DNA from: Termitomyces sp. T153
Taxonomy: Eukaryota; Basidiomycota; Agaricomycetes; Agaricales; Lyophyllaceae
DNA: 64,000 nt
Direction: 5' to 3'
Assembly (NCBI GenBank): GCA_018296165.2
Contig: JACKQL020000024.1
Location: forward strand, 186,001-250,000
Made by a program: the position numbers and the translations under genes. Shown in pieces: positions 11,097 through 23,428 of the stretch; position 1 is the first letter of the stretch, and every line of letters starts with the position of its first letter. The notes under the pieces were generated by a model. That model saw nothing but the letters and a program-made list of their open reading frames with translations. It did not search any database and was not told the origin of the DNA.

Positions 11097-13560
11097 CAAA
11101 AATTCACTTGGCAATAGCAGCAGTGTTCTCATGTGAATAGTGATCTTGGATAATGTACTTGAACTTGTTTGATAGTGTTGACATAGATCTTGCTGAATAG
11201 AGGCATAGGCATAGTAACAGTTAGTGGGATGAGAACTTTGATTGTTTGGTGAATCTGGCAGAGGTGGCAAGTGTAGATATACCAAGCTATGTTAGTGCTA
11301 ATACAAGGCCACCAGAAGCATTCCCAAAGAGCTGCCCAATAGTGAAGAGTCCTCTGTAACCAAGTTCATCATGCATGGCATGCAGAATGCAAATTATAAT
11401 AGCTAGCATAACAACTTGTGGGCACCATTGCAGCTGCATCACCAGAGCTTGCCATCAGCTAAGAAAAACATGGTAGTGTAGCAAACAATGGTGGCATGGT
11501 CAGCCTCACTAAGGTCAGGGTACTTCAAGTTGTAGAGCTACTGGCAAACCAACAGAAGGTGCTCATCTTCTGCTAAATCCTTGGTACTATGGGCCACATC
11601 ATCATAAGTCAAAGTTGTGCTGCTATTGCAAAGAGGCTAAGGCTTGTTAGTAGGATAGGTGTATAAAAGAAGATTCATAAAGGTCACTAGCATTGTCAGT
11701 GGTGTTGTAATTAAGCAGGGAGGTAAGTGGTAGTGATGGTGGTGGAGCATAAATGATGAGAGACAGTAGACATTTGTTAGGCACTAAGATATGGAGGAAG
11801 AGAATGGGCAGCTGGATGACATGTGCAAAGCCATGCATATGCACCACCCATTCCTGTAAACAGACTGGTCTTTGGACCATCACACCCTTGCCTAGATTAG
11901 TCTGCAGAAATTGGCACCTCTATCTGGCTGACCTCCAGACTGCCTGGCCTCTTCTTACTCCTTCACCATTTTGGCTCTCATGCCTAATGTGTATTTTGTA
12001 CCTGGCACATGGTATATTATTGTCAATCATTGATCCTTCTACTACTAGACCCAATTAGTCAATTATTTGTAGTCATTAGCCTCCCTAAGTTATTTAGTAG
12101 TCTTGTAGTATTGAGGTGGATCTGGAGATAGGATATCCCCAGTTCAGACAATAGCATTGCTTTTGGGTTTATTTTACTAGTATAACTGTAAGCCCAGTAT
12201 GGCCCCTTGCCTTTTGCCTTGCTCTCCACCTTTGCCTCTAATTGGATGCTTGGATGCTTGCCCCTTGCCTGCTGTGCCTCTGGCCAGCCTGCTTGTTGCT
12301 TGCCTCTTGACTAGAGTGTCAGGACATGAGTAGTGGGCTTGGCTTGGACTCCATGGCTAACATTCCCTTACAAATCCTTAAAGACATCATTGTTGCTATT
12401 GTTTGGAACTGGGTTGCTAGACTGCAAGAGTCATTGTGAAAGTCCATTAGGGCCATGGAAAGTGCCCTTAATGTGCACAACTTGAAATGGAACATCAGGA
12501 TTGCTAAATGTTTAGAGTTCTGGAGCATCCGCTTGATATACTACAGCACATGTTGACTTTGATGATGAGATTGCAAACCCTAAGAAGGTACATGTGCAAG
12601 GCCTGTAGCACCCTAAACAAACTGTAGAGCTCATGCTTGGGCTGGATGAAGCAGGATCCCCTGTCATTAAGCATGATAGATGCAAATTTATAGCAACACT
12701 GTTTATAATTGTAGCTGAGTATGTTGTGGGGATCTTGGATTGCAAGATGAAGTTGATGTCATAATGAAAGATTGTTACTAAGTTTGTCCAGCCCATTGGT
12801 AGCCACCACAAGTTGGAGGGTGCCAAATAGAGTTGGAAGGTTGTTAAGTCACAAGGGTGGATTAAGTGCTTGTTATAGCCAATATAGAGGTTGAGAGTAA
12901 TGACACAAACATGGCCAGTAAATGATTTAGCAATGTGATCTGAGAAGGGCTGGAGGGACAAATAGTTATGTGGTTTAGAGAAGCTTTAGACTGTGCACAA
13001 GTCAGAGCTTACTATTCCTCTTGAGAATGCACAACTAGCATGAATAGTAGGCTGGGTTGGAATGCCAGCACTGATCTTGTTACATATGATTTTGCAAACT
13101 TCCTTCTTGAGGCTAGGCATAATAGGTCAGTTGTACTGTACTGAGATGCATATAAGTGGAAAGAAGTTGGGTTGCAAGCTGCTACATTTGGAGTTCCAGA
13201 TTTTGCTCAATAATAGGGTCAACCAAAACATTGTGTTTGTCACTAGTGAAAAAGCTGGTGTCATGTTCACTAACAAATACATCCACCTGCTTATAAATAA
13301 CATCTTGACTATTTGTTTGATAATACTCTTGTAGGTACTTGTGACTAATGTCTTGCCCACCTTACTGTATATTTTGTATAGGTACTTTGAATCACTTGAC
13401 CATGTCTTGTAATATCTGCACTGGCAGGACTGATAAGTAGCCTTGCTTGTACTATATATACAATGGTAAGATAGTGTATCAGTATCCTTGTAAGTTTCAA
13501 TTTCTCATATATATGCACAAGGTCAGTTATTCCAGTTCCAGTCATGTCAACCAATTATTT
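11097..13560 (-). pseudogene. Ty3/gypsy family A pol remnant (RT, RNase H, integrase start)
   Basis: Reading leftwards on the minus strand: a pre-RT spacer (13560-13100), RT (SLQPFSDHIAKSFTG, LYIGYN, LPMGWTN, FHYDINFILQSKIP at about 12960-12700), RNase H end (ILMFHFKLCTL near 12500), a connection region, then integrase start (YLHLPPLPDSPNNQ near 11280) up to the LINE. Many stops and frameshifts are present. The same family occurs at 50213-51778, and its integrase C-terminus is at 2900-3633. The RT block resembles agaricomycete gypsy elements with HDDVTFILQPEIP-type motifs. Confidence 0.8.
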
Positions 13561-13621
13561 AAATAAAAGTTGTTAAATACAATCTAATACTACTAATAGT
13601 AATCAGATTAGACTACAGGAT

Positions 13622-14758
13622 TGTCAGGTTCCACTGACCACAGGGGCTCAGCTATACTGGATGAGTCCTTACCAGGCAGACACAATGTCCTGCACTGATA
13701 ACCTGGCATTTGGAGAGGGTCTGGGCTTCAGATACTTGTGAAGATAAGCAAGGGGGAGCAGTCCAAACAAGTTTGGAGTGGTCCAGAGAAGTCTAAGACA
13801 AGATACAAGGAAGGGGTTGGACTTGAGGGGGCATCAGGCACAAGTCTGGAAGTGAGTATTGGAAGTGCAGGACAAATGGAGGCTACATGAGTGATGGGAG
13901 CAGGCCAGGGTTTGATGGGAGATCAATGGATGTTGATGGGTCTCAGAGATGAGTGAGTAGCATCCAGAGTTGGTTTATAAATGTTTGGAGTTTGTAATTG
14001 TAAGCATGGGGGTTTGTAACAGCATTAAGGTTTAAAGGACTTGAGCATAGTAAAGGAAATGGAGTCAAATGAGACAAGACAGAGTTGAGGCAAGATTGAG
14101 ATGAGAACAAGAATAGATTTAAGTGAGATACAAAACAATAATGAGACAATAACAGAAGTGGAAACAAGACAAGACTAGGAGACTGTGATAAGAGAGAATG
14201 TAACATGAACATGAAACACAAGAGAGAAACAATCAGAACATAGGTAACATCAAACAATATCAAGACTAGAGTATGGGATGCTACTCTATGACTTATATAC
14301 TGACTACTGGGGCAGCTCCAGGGATAGCAGGTCTAGCAGCAGGGCTTGTTGGAGTCATGTGGAGCCAACAGGTGTTGGTTGTAATCAAGGAGTGGGCTGC
14401 AGTGATATGATGGGATCATGATGGGATCAGTTGAGGATGTGGGCTGTTCTGGGGCCATTGTGATGCTCCAGAGCTGGGTTGGGTAAGTCAGAATGACAGA
14501 CTGGTGATGCACACTGGTGTCAAAAACAGTGGGAGAGGATCTTAGGGGCTCAGGAGAGGCAGGAAAAGCATTGAAGGCTGCAGAGAAGGCATTGGAGTTA
14601 GTCAGGGGGCCATCAGAGTTTGCCAGAGAAGTGTCAGAGTTACCCAGAGTGTGTGCCATGGGTAAACAAAGGTTGGGGGAGTCAAAGAGGGAGTGGGAAG
14701 GAAATCTGGAGCAGAGTGGCTGGGAAAAGGTCTGGGGTTCTGGGAATGGGTCATGACA
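13622..14758 (-). repeat. Solo LTR with exact 5-bp target-site duplication AGGAT
   Basis: The 1,137-bp block starts TGTCAGGTTCC and ends GGTCATGACA on the plus strand. AGGAT occurs immediately on both sides (13617-13621 and 14759-14763). Its promoter-like part in minus orientation holds GTATATAAG and the family block AGAGTAGCATC...TCTTGATATTG. The same family is found in plus orientation at 15657-16538 and, truncated, at 20590-20884, with relatives at 44748-46070. Confidence 0.85.
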
Positions 14759-14763
14759 AGGAT

Positions 14764-15656
14764 CAATCTTTTTTTGAATATTTCTGCATGTTTGGCCTAG
14801 CCAGACCTCTGGTAATTTAATATTTTCCCTGTCATTGCATAGGCCTGATTAGGCCCCAGTTTGATCATGCTACAGTCTGATCAGACACTCCACACCTAAT
14901 CAGGCTGATGCCTGATGCACAAATGTTGCTTTGGTCAGATGTGAAAATTGAGTCACTGCTGGGAGCCAAACCTGTTTTCTTACAAAAGACTTACTGGAGC
15001 TTCCATCTGGCACCACTTTAGAGTCAGAGGACCCCATGCCTGCTCAAGTGCCTCTGCAAACACCTCCAGCATTACCTCTGCCTGAGGGATCCTCTGGGCC
15101 TTCAGAACAACTTGCACAACTCCTGGCCTCAGGCTGGGCCTTGAAGAGCATGTTGGGGGTGCTAGAGCTGAACAACTAGAGGGCCTTGACTCCTTCACAT
15201 GGAAAGAACTCTTAGAGGAGCCTGCCACTGTCATGAGTGTCTCTGGCAACCATGATCAATACAGCACTGGAGACAGGGTTACTGCACTTATGACAATGAT
15301 ACATTGACTCTAGCTTCTAGTGATTCTGCTGCCAATCAAACTCCTCCTGGCAACTCTCATACTTGGTCCAGACATCTATATGTTTCTTGTCAGATAGAGG
15401 AGGAGTTGGGAATGATGTTGACAATTCTGAAGATGACCTGGAGGAAAAGTTGAAAAGCACTAGGATACATCCTGACTTTTTATAATTTCTTGGGGGGACT
15501 TCCTAATGGACAATGACTCTGCTTCAACTTTGCTTCCCATGCCACTGCTGCTTGCTGCAGATTGATCAATATTATTCTAATTTTGATTCCCATGCCTATG
15601 CTGCCTCCTGGCCCATACTCCACACCTCAAGAGTCTTGATGCTGAAGGGGGGGTGA
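14764..15656 (+). mobile_element. 3' internal part of a large-LTR element, with polypurine tract
   Basis: This sequence is related to 44000-44747. Both share GAGTCAGAGGACCCC-type blocks and end in CTTGATGCTGAAGGGGGG, a polypurine tract set against the start of an LTR. No intact protein frame is visible. A non-autonomous, LARD-like element is the best description. Its 5' part and 5' LTR are missing. Confidence 0.6.
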
Positions 15657-16538
15657 TGTCATGACTCACTTCTGAACCTCCAGACTTCCCTCCAAAGCAA
15701 CTCCTGCTTCTTCAAAAAAAAACCTCAATGCTCTCTTAATCTGCTCCAACTTTTGTTCACCCCCAGCACCTACTCTGGCAAACTCTGAGCTTCTCTAGTG
15801 AACCCTAGTGCTTTCTCCATGGGCTCTAGCACTCCTGACAACTATCACAGGCCCTGGCACTCCCTTAAACTTCCTTCACAAGTCCTCCCACCTCTCTAGT
15901 ACTTTTTGTGGGCCTTGCCACCTCTCCAGCCTCCTGCACAGGCCCTGCCAGGGACTTGGTCAACTCTGACTCTTTTCCTACACTTTGCCAATCAACAACC
16001 CACATTAATGGATCACCACAACTGTCTGACACATCAAAACTAACTCACCACAACTGCCTGACACATTAAAACCAACAAACCTGCCTGTTCTGCATAGCCT
16101 TGACAAGCCATGCCCTTGGTCCCAGAAGTTTCCAGGGAGACCCCCTGACCATTATTTAAGTTGTAGAGTAGTATCAGTTATGGTAATCTTGATATTGCCT
16201 ACTTATATCTATGTTTTCTCTCTAATTTGTGCTCAAGTCTCTATCTCTCTTATTTCAATCTCATTCTCTTCTTGTTCTTGTCTTGTCTCATCTTCCAGTC
16301 TCATCTTGTCTTGTCAGTTTCCATTTTTTCTTTGCCCTGTGCTCATTCCACACTCATGTTGAACCATGCACACCTCCAGAACCCTCTGAACTCATCTAGA
16401 GCACCTTTGTCATCTCATTTCTCTACCTCCTATGCCCTGGAGCACTTCTGGAGCCCAATTATATGAATCAGACATCATGTCCACCTGTTAAGGACTCACC
16501 CAGTGGATCTGAGCCCTCATGGTCAGTGGAACCTGACA
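15657..16538 (+). repeat. 3' LTR of the large-LTR family
   Basis: It starts TGTCATGACTCAC right after the polypurine tract and ends GGAACCTGACA. It carries the family block GTAGAGTAGTATC...TCTTGATATTG near 16165-16195. It is the reverse orientation of the solo LTR at 13622-14758 and about 250 bp shorter. Confidence 0.75.
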
Positions 16539-16540
16539 GA

Positions 16541-17445
16541 AAAAAGTAATCAGGAAACCTGTCACTTAGTCTGCAAACAAATTTTCCCTAGCAAACATTC
16601 AACCAGTTTCTTTTGAAAAAAATTAGGCAATTAAAATCATATTTCCCAACCATTAAAGTCAGAATGATATCTTTTTTCAACTATTTTTCTAAGAGGAAAG
16701 ATAATGGAAAACTTCATAATAGTTCCTCTGAGGTTTCTGTGAGATAAAAAAGAAATATGTCACTTAGAAACACAGAAGAAAAACTTTGAACTGTCTTTTT
16801 GTATGTTTCTTGTGTAAATATGACTTCTTTTTCTCTGAGAAACAGTAAAGGAAATCTGAAGAATTTTTTCAATGGAAAACATAGACAAAGATATATCATT
16901 CAAGTTTCTAAGCAAAGAAACACTGATCAACTCAATATCAAGTAGCTCAGGGAGTTGATTATCAAGTCCACATCAACTGGGAGTCAATATTGGCATTGAC
17001 TCAAGGGAGTTGACAATATTGGCATTGACTTGAAGGAGTTGACAATTGTCCTCAATGTTCACTACAGTCTCAAGTTCACTTGACTGCACACTCTCCTACT
17101 TAACCTCCTCTCTAAATACACCCAGCACTACAAGGATAAAAGGGTATATTATTCTAAGAGAAACATAAAGAAAAATAGTTTAAAGTTTTCTATCTTTGTT
17201 CCTGAGGGAAAATGTTTTTTCCTATCTTTCAGAAACTCCACAGTCAGGATTACTAAGTTTTTTATAATGTTTCCTCTGGGAAAAGGGTCAAAAAAAGGTA
17301 TCATTCTAATGTCAGAAACAGTCAGGAAATATGATTTTAATTGCCTGATTTTTTCCAAAAGAAACTGATTGAATGTTTGCTAGGGAAAATTTGTTTAGAA
17401 ACTGGGTGACAGGTTTCCTGATTACTTTTCCTAGGGAAACAGGTT
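16541..17445. mobile_element. Foldback / MITE-like element with terminal inverted repeats of about 280 bp
   Basis: The stretch 16541-16822 matches the reverse complement of about 17155-17445 along its length (shared blocks AGTAATCAGGAAACCTGTCAC, TTTTCCCTAGCAAACATTCA, CAATTAAAATCATATTTCC). The central 330 bp hold near-repeats of CAATATTGGCATTGACT. There is no coding potential. The left end abuts the LTR end at 16538 and may have been trimmed by it. This is a non-autonomous DNA transposon of unknown superfamily. Confidence 0.8.
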
Positions 17446-19662
17446 TGGTGCCAGTGGTGGGTTTGTCTAAAGTAAGCTGATCATGGCTAATTCCATCTGA
17501 TTTGGTGGTCATCAGCATTTTTCCAACAGACAATGCAGCTGCATGTTTGCACAATACATCAAGATCCAGCAACCCTTGATCAAACTCAACTACAAACACT
17601 TTGGCCCTTTCAAGATACTCTGAAATATCTCCTCACCTAGCAAGCCCTGCCTTCCTCTGGAAACAAAGAGCCTCCACTCTGTCTTCTATGTCTGACTCCT
17701 CAAACAACATCACCCCAATACTTTTTCTAGGTGCAAACCCAAATCTCCTCATCTGTACTGGAAGACAATACTCTGAGAAAATCAACTGGAGGCTGTCTCA
17801 AACAAACAAGCTAGACACAACACTGTCCAGTTCCTGCAAGCAGTCCAACTGATCTAGACTGGCTCCAATCTGCACAGGAAGATGTTACTCTAGGCAAACC
17901 AACTGGAGGCCATTCCAATGAGCAGCAGATACAACACCATCTGATAGGGCCCAGTGATGCCAGAACCATTCTACCAAGATCAGTACCTCTGCACTTGCAG
18001 GGCAAAATGTTACTCATCTAGGAACTGGACCTGGAGCTCCAACATGCAAGTAACCAGCCACTCCCACTGCTGGCCACTTCTGCTGAATCCTCTGACTAAC
18101 AAGAACCTGTGCTCTGCTCATGGCCTCTGACTCCAAGCCTGTTCCTGCACTGTGTCACCATATGAGATCTCCTCACCCCACTTTGCATGACCCTTTAGTG
18201 CTTCCTCTAGCTTCCTAACCAATTCATACTGCATTTGCAACTCACATGCCAACTACATGTTCTGTGATGTGACAGGAGCTGCTTGTTCTGCTCTCAGAGC
18301 TGTGCCACCTGCCCTTAAATTACCTCCAACTGCTGGTAGAGTTGGGTACTCTTAAGCAATGAGTCAGAAACCAGGAAGTGGCCTGTGAGGTATGTGCCAC
18401 CTCAAACATCTTCAATGAACAAAAATAGCAGAGCTGCCCAACCATTTCCCTTGTTAGCAAAACCAGCAACTCACTCACCACCAGCTGATCCCTTCTCATC
18501 CAGCATGAACTCTGAAGAGCTCTCTTGTACTCTAGCCTAATGACTGTGTAATCACCACTTCAGCCTTAGCCCACATAGCAGCAATTTCTCAACTCAAACT
18601 CACTTCTATACTCACACTCTGACCTTGCCCTGCACCTCCAGACTGCATCCCTTACCTCCATGCCACCATCACCTCCTACTCCAACCAAAACAAGCAACAG
18701 AGGTGCCAGTCACAGCACTTGTTGCAAATGGCATGAGTAGCTCTTCAGAGGGGGAAATCTGCAGTCATTCCTGTGGAGCATACAGTCTTGGCACTAGAGA
18801 ATTAATAGTAAGGGGTTAAAGCACAAGGAGTAAACTTTCAAGAGCATTAGCAATGCACTATTCATGACAATGGCTAATTGCAGGGAGCTACAGTCTAATC
18901 AGCTGCACCAGCAATTTCTGAAGACTTGGCCCACCCTCTGCACTAGTCTAAACATGTGTCTCAATGGTGTCAATGCTGATGCACTGCCAATGCACTCTAA
19001 GTCTCAGCTTGATGCCATACTCTGTATTTGCACTCAACTTCCAGCCTGCCCCAAGCACTCTAGAGCCCCATTATAATTACTATACCAACAGAGTCAGTAC
19101 CTCAGTCTCAATATTGACTAATGTCTCATACATTTTTCAGCTTTAGTTTTCCAGCCCTATCTGTGTCCCATCAGTTTCTGACACTCTATCTCAACTTATC
19201 CCCTAATTATTGACCCCATTCCTGATAAAAGTCTAGCTGAATTCCTGAGTCCTCTGACCTTACTTCATCTCTTAACTTAGTACTCTCACCAACTCTGGAC
19301 TTCTGTCAAACTTGGATGCTTCATAAGTCTCCTTTAGTCATTGTAGTTCTTTGACTAACTAGCAGATTGTTTGCTCTATAGTGAGAGAGCCCCCTAAGTC
19401 AGCTGGACCTCACACCTAGTGCTTATATATGCTGAAAGTCAGCCTGCTTATATAACAGATTGTAGACAACAAGTTATATAACTTGCCATGTCAGGAGAGT
19501 GCATTAGATGATGACAGGTCAAGTCATCTGACAGCTTAAAGCTCTAAATTATACACAACACTGTTTAATGCTCCAGTCCCTACAGTGAGCCAATTATCAT
19601 AGTAGTAGAATCATCTCATGGAAAGGTACTTATATGTAACTTCCTAGCTCCCTATGTAACTA
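17446..19662. other. Unassigned transposon-like DNA
   Basis: No gene is recognised. CpG is very scarce and short frames on both strands are full of stops, so this is probably old retroelement sequence. A degenerate direct duplication with a period near 118 bp lies at about 17755-17835 and 17873-17950 (shared CAACTGGAGGC). Confidence 0.4.
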
Positions 19663-20165
19663 GACTATGTAGCTCAGTGGTGAGAGCATCACATAGAGTA
19701 CATATCCAAGAGTTCCAACTTCAATTCCTGTGGTCACTTTTCATTTTTAACAGTATAGTATTGGCCATATCAAAGCTACCTGAGTCAGTGGTAGCAATAG
19801 AGTCAACATTTTACCATTTTTTTTTCTTTGTCTCCATTTATTTCTTAAGGACCAATGAGGGCCTTGCCATATATCAGTCCCCACAATATGTACAGGTGTG
19901 ATTTGTGAACACTCCCAAAGTACTCTGACTCAAAGCCTTTTTTCAAGCTTGCTAGTTACACCCTGCAGCCACTTTACTACAGTTTGATCTGTTTGGAGTT
20001 TAACAGCCCTCACATGAGTTCTCATACTATCTGCTGTTAACATGCTATCCCTACTTTACCTGCTTTAACACTCTGCAATGCTTGCTGGGCCAGCTTGCCC
20101 ACTCAGCATGGGTCACAATTTCCATCCCTGATTCCAGACCCTACACTTTATTTGGCACAATGCTA
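19663..20165 (+). repeat. tRNA-derived SINE
   Basis: The first 74 bases mimic a tRNA: a 7-bp acceptor stem with wobble pairs (GACTATG / TGTGGTC), a D-arm with box A (TAGCTCAGTGGTGAGAGCA) and a box-B-like TTCAATTCCTGTGG. The anticodon and T stems do not fold, so this is not a working tRNA. A T-rich stretch follows, then a body of about 320 bp (from about 19845) shared with 35850-36165. Confidence 0.65.
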
Positions 20166-20589
20166 GGCACTCTGCAGCTGGTTTCTTGACATCACAAACC
20201 TAGTATCTGTTCTGGGCTACTCAAAAGTGGATGACTGGCTGGAGGTCATGCAATACTTTGGCAACCAGTTCTAACATGGCTTGGCACTTCCCTTTCTTAA
20301 ACCTACCTGCACTATGGCTCAACAAGTTTGACAGAGCTACAATTTTCATCCTTGCTGCACTGGATAATCCTTTCCCTTTCTGTTTAGTGGTCACATTGCA
20401 TCTTTGTGCCCATGTGCTAAATAGTGTTAAATAATTCCTGATAGCCTGACTAACAAATTTCTAATAGCATGTGGATGAGTGGTGGCTTCCTAGCAGTGTT
20501 GAAATAACTCACACTGACCTTGCACTAGCAGATCATGTGACCTGCTTTGGGACATGATAGTGCTGAGAATAGGGTCTTCTCTAGACTGA
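20166..20589. other. No gene seen
   Basis: CpG-poor DNA between the SINE body and a truncated LTR. No motif or reading frame is recognised. Confidence 0.4.
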
Positions 20590-20884
20590 AATTCTTTCAG
20601 TCAACCATTGATCACTTGCGTAGCATCCGCTTACCCTGTGCCTTCAATACTTGCTCCTGGACTTGTACCTGCTGCTTCATCAAGCCTGACCCTTTCCCCA
20701 CAACTTGTCTTAGACTTCTCCAGACCACCCCAGACTTGTTTGGATCACTCCCCATCACTTACCCTCACAAGTCCCCAATGTATGGACCCTCTCTGAATGC
20801 CCAGTTATCAGTGTAGGACATCATGTCCACCTAGTAAGGATTTGCCCAGTGTAGCTGAGCCCCCATGGTCAGTGGAACCTGACA
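20590..20884 (+). repeat. Truncated LTR of the large-LTR family
   Basis: It matches the last 300 bp of the solo LTR at 13622-14758 in opposite orientation (shared CTTGTCTTAGACTTCTC, GTCAGTGGAACCTGACA) and ends at the same CTGACA terminus. Internal-type sequence follows, so it is the remaining end of a 5' LTR. Confidence 0.7.
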
Positions 20885-22560
20885 ACTGTCAATGTATCCC
20901 TTTTTGGAGAGAAGGTGGTGTTGTTGCCAGGAAATGTTGCTAGCAGTCATCACTAAGAAAGGTCTCAGTCTTGTCATTCTAGATTCAGAGTCCAGACTCT
21001 ACATGATGTGGCTTGTGATCCATAAGTCTTGTGGTCACTAAAATCCCATGCAAAGGCTACATCATTCCAGACCTTGGGGCTAGACCTCACATGCTGAGTG
21101 TCATGACTTGTGTTGGGTCATGTTCAATATAGTTAGCTGTCCTCCAATCAGAAATGCCAAAAATGGTGCTCAGCAACAAATGGGTCTTATCAATTTGCAT
21201 ACTCATAGCCCAGGATCAATGACCAGTTTTTACTTACAACTGGTGCACTGTAAGCTGCAAGAACCACAACAGCAACATTACACATGGCTCCCTTGAATCT
21301 TGACCAATCTTTGACCCATATTGAGAAGTCCAGAAAAGCCAATGATACCTCTATGCACAATCATGTTAAACAGAGTGCAGCTGAGAAGAGGGTGACAGCA
21401 GAGATCCAGTGCACACAAAAAAAGAGAGAAAAGAGGCCTTACAGCATGATATTGATGCTTTTATAGAAAGAAGGAAAAGCTGGCAGAAGAGCTAACTTTG
21501 AAGTACAACCCAGAGATTGAGAAGGTGCAGCAGATATTGAGTGCTGCATTCCACTTTAGCAGCACTGACATGTCAGTGCTTAGAATACCCTGGTTACTTG
21601 TCAGTTGCTTGTTATGAAAAAAGAGCTTGATGAGGGTAAGCTAGCTATTTCCCTGAGCCTCAAAAAAAATGTGCTTGCTATGTCTAGGCTGTGACAAATG
21701 CAATCATTTGACCCGAGCCAAAATTTAACATATTGTTCAGGAAAGAAATTGAGGAGTGCACAACAATGTTGACAAAGATGAACTACAAGAGGATCTGAAG
21801 ATGTGTGCAAGGTAAAAGAGTAGGGTGCTTGTAGCTCAAACAGGGCAGCTGCTCTGTCAAATATCAAGCTGCTTTGTCAAGATTTCAAGAAGAGGTAAGT
21901 TCTCAACCACATAGAGTGAATGAGATGTTTACGTATACAAATTAAGTTGGGGATCTCTATGAGCATAGTGGAGCAATGACCTTTGCCTTCTGCATGAGGG
22001 ACCATTACACAACACTATCATTCCTGAAAGGATTGAGTCACAGGGATCCCTGACCTTCATCTATGAAGTTCTGAACATGATGCCAGCAGAGCTACTGAGG
22101 TAGTTTCAGTTATGTGCATGTGAAAAAGATATCAATAAGCAGGATTTACTTTAATAGCTTGAAATAAGCTCACCTTTGATACAATGGCATAACTTCAGTC
22201 TGAGTGTGTCAACCTCACAAGCAGAGGCCTGCATAAGTATGCAGGCCTTCTGGATGTTCTGATGCTAAATATGATTTGCAGAGAAAATTGTTGGAGCCCA
22301 TAATGTTACCATGTGTTACAAGAAATATGATGCTGATGTAGTCAAACATTATGGCATGGCACTCAGAGGCTGGCCCAAAGGACTTCAGTTCCAAAGTCCT
22401 GCTAAGATCACAGTGATTGTACACTGTGCAATGCCTTTCTGCTGAGTGTACATGGGTGAAGTATACATACAAGGAGAAGGAGGCACATACCAAGGCAAGG
22501 CAGCAGAAAATTGCAAGTGGTGAGGTGACAGTAAAGAAAAGGAAGTGAAGGTCATATGTT
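20885..22560 (+). pseudogene. Internal region of a large-LTR element with a broken uncharacterised ORF
   Basis: The first 300 bp are shared with 43450-43700 (CAAAGGCTACAT, GACCTTGGGGCTAG, CACATGCTGAGTGTCATGACTTGTG), which suggests a common 5' internal region. From about 21280 to 22560, fragments in several frames resemble an agaricomycete protein of unknown function, e.g. RKAGRRANFE, LKKNVL, PAELLR and KYDADVVKHYGM / LRGWPKG. Stops and frameshifts abound. No enzymatic motif is visible. Confidence 0.45.
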
Positions 22561-22912
22561 GGAGACAAGTGTAAACACCAGGAGACCGTGCATGAGATTC
22601 GCGAAGACACCGACAGTGGCAAGGATGACAATCACAAGGAAAAAGAAGAAAGCAGTGACGTTGATGTGCAACGGCCGCCGGTCATTTTGTGTCATAGAGT
22701 GAGAACTACCAGAAACCACTCTAATTAGACGTAGGTGACCCCCCTCCCCTACACCTCTAAATGAAGGCGTTGGGTGGGACACGCAGGTACGTTATGAAAG
22801 GTGCTGTACAACCTATTTACAAAAAAGGAAACAAAGTTTTTGTTCTGAAATCAATGATCCAGATCCACTGTACAGATAAGACTCAAAGTCAACAGAGTCA
22901 GTCAAAGTGCCA

Positions 22913-23281
22913 CTCGTCGCATTTGTGTTACCTGGGTCTGTACGACATGATTGATCATCCGAAAGTCAATTCTGATGGCCCATTTGCATCTTCCATCTTC
23001 GAAGCATCATAACGCGTCAAGATCACCTACACGGTTCAGAGTGTGGTTGGTAAGTAACAACACGTCTCCAGCATGGTGTCTAGATTCCCGTTTCTGTTGG
23101 AAGCTCTATGTTAGTTTTGATAAATAGAATCGATGATCGTCACTGTTTTGAGGACCGGAATAATGGAAAGATAATACTCCGTTGTTAAGATCAGTTTTCT
23201 AAAGCCGCTCGTCGCATTGTGGTTACCTGAATCTGTACGACCATGATTGATCATCCGAAAGTCAATTTGATGGCCCATTTG
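22913..23281. repeat. Direct repeat pair upstream of the NRPS-like gene
   Basis: Copies of about 74 bp at 22913-22986 and 23208-23281 share CTCGTCGCAT, CTGTACGAC, TGATTGATCATCCGAAAGTC and TGGCCCATTTG. They lie in a CpG-containing stretch 150-520 bp before the adenylation-domain gene. They may be regulatory repeats or a small duplication. Confidence 0.75.
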
Positions 23282-23428
23282 TATAGACAATTGAAGCTGA
23301 AGGGACTTGTCCCACATTGTTCTCAGGGATTGTAGCTTCCAAGAGACATCATTCATGCTAGGAAACTCGGAAGAAGAGTATCCTAGGAAACAACCTGGGT
23401 TCTTTAGGCATCATGGGATTATTTCAAT

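Noticed and set aside
15001..15249. Minus-strand frame at 14980-15249 as a gene
   Set aside because: It lies in the internal region of an LTR element whose orientation is plus by its polypurine tract, and lacks motifs.
19663..19736. A functional tRNA gene
   Set aside because: Acceptor and D arms look right, but the anticodon stem and T stem do not pair and the B box is degenerate. A SINE head fits better.
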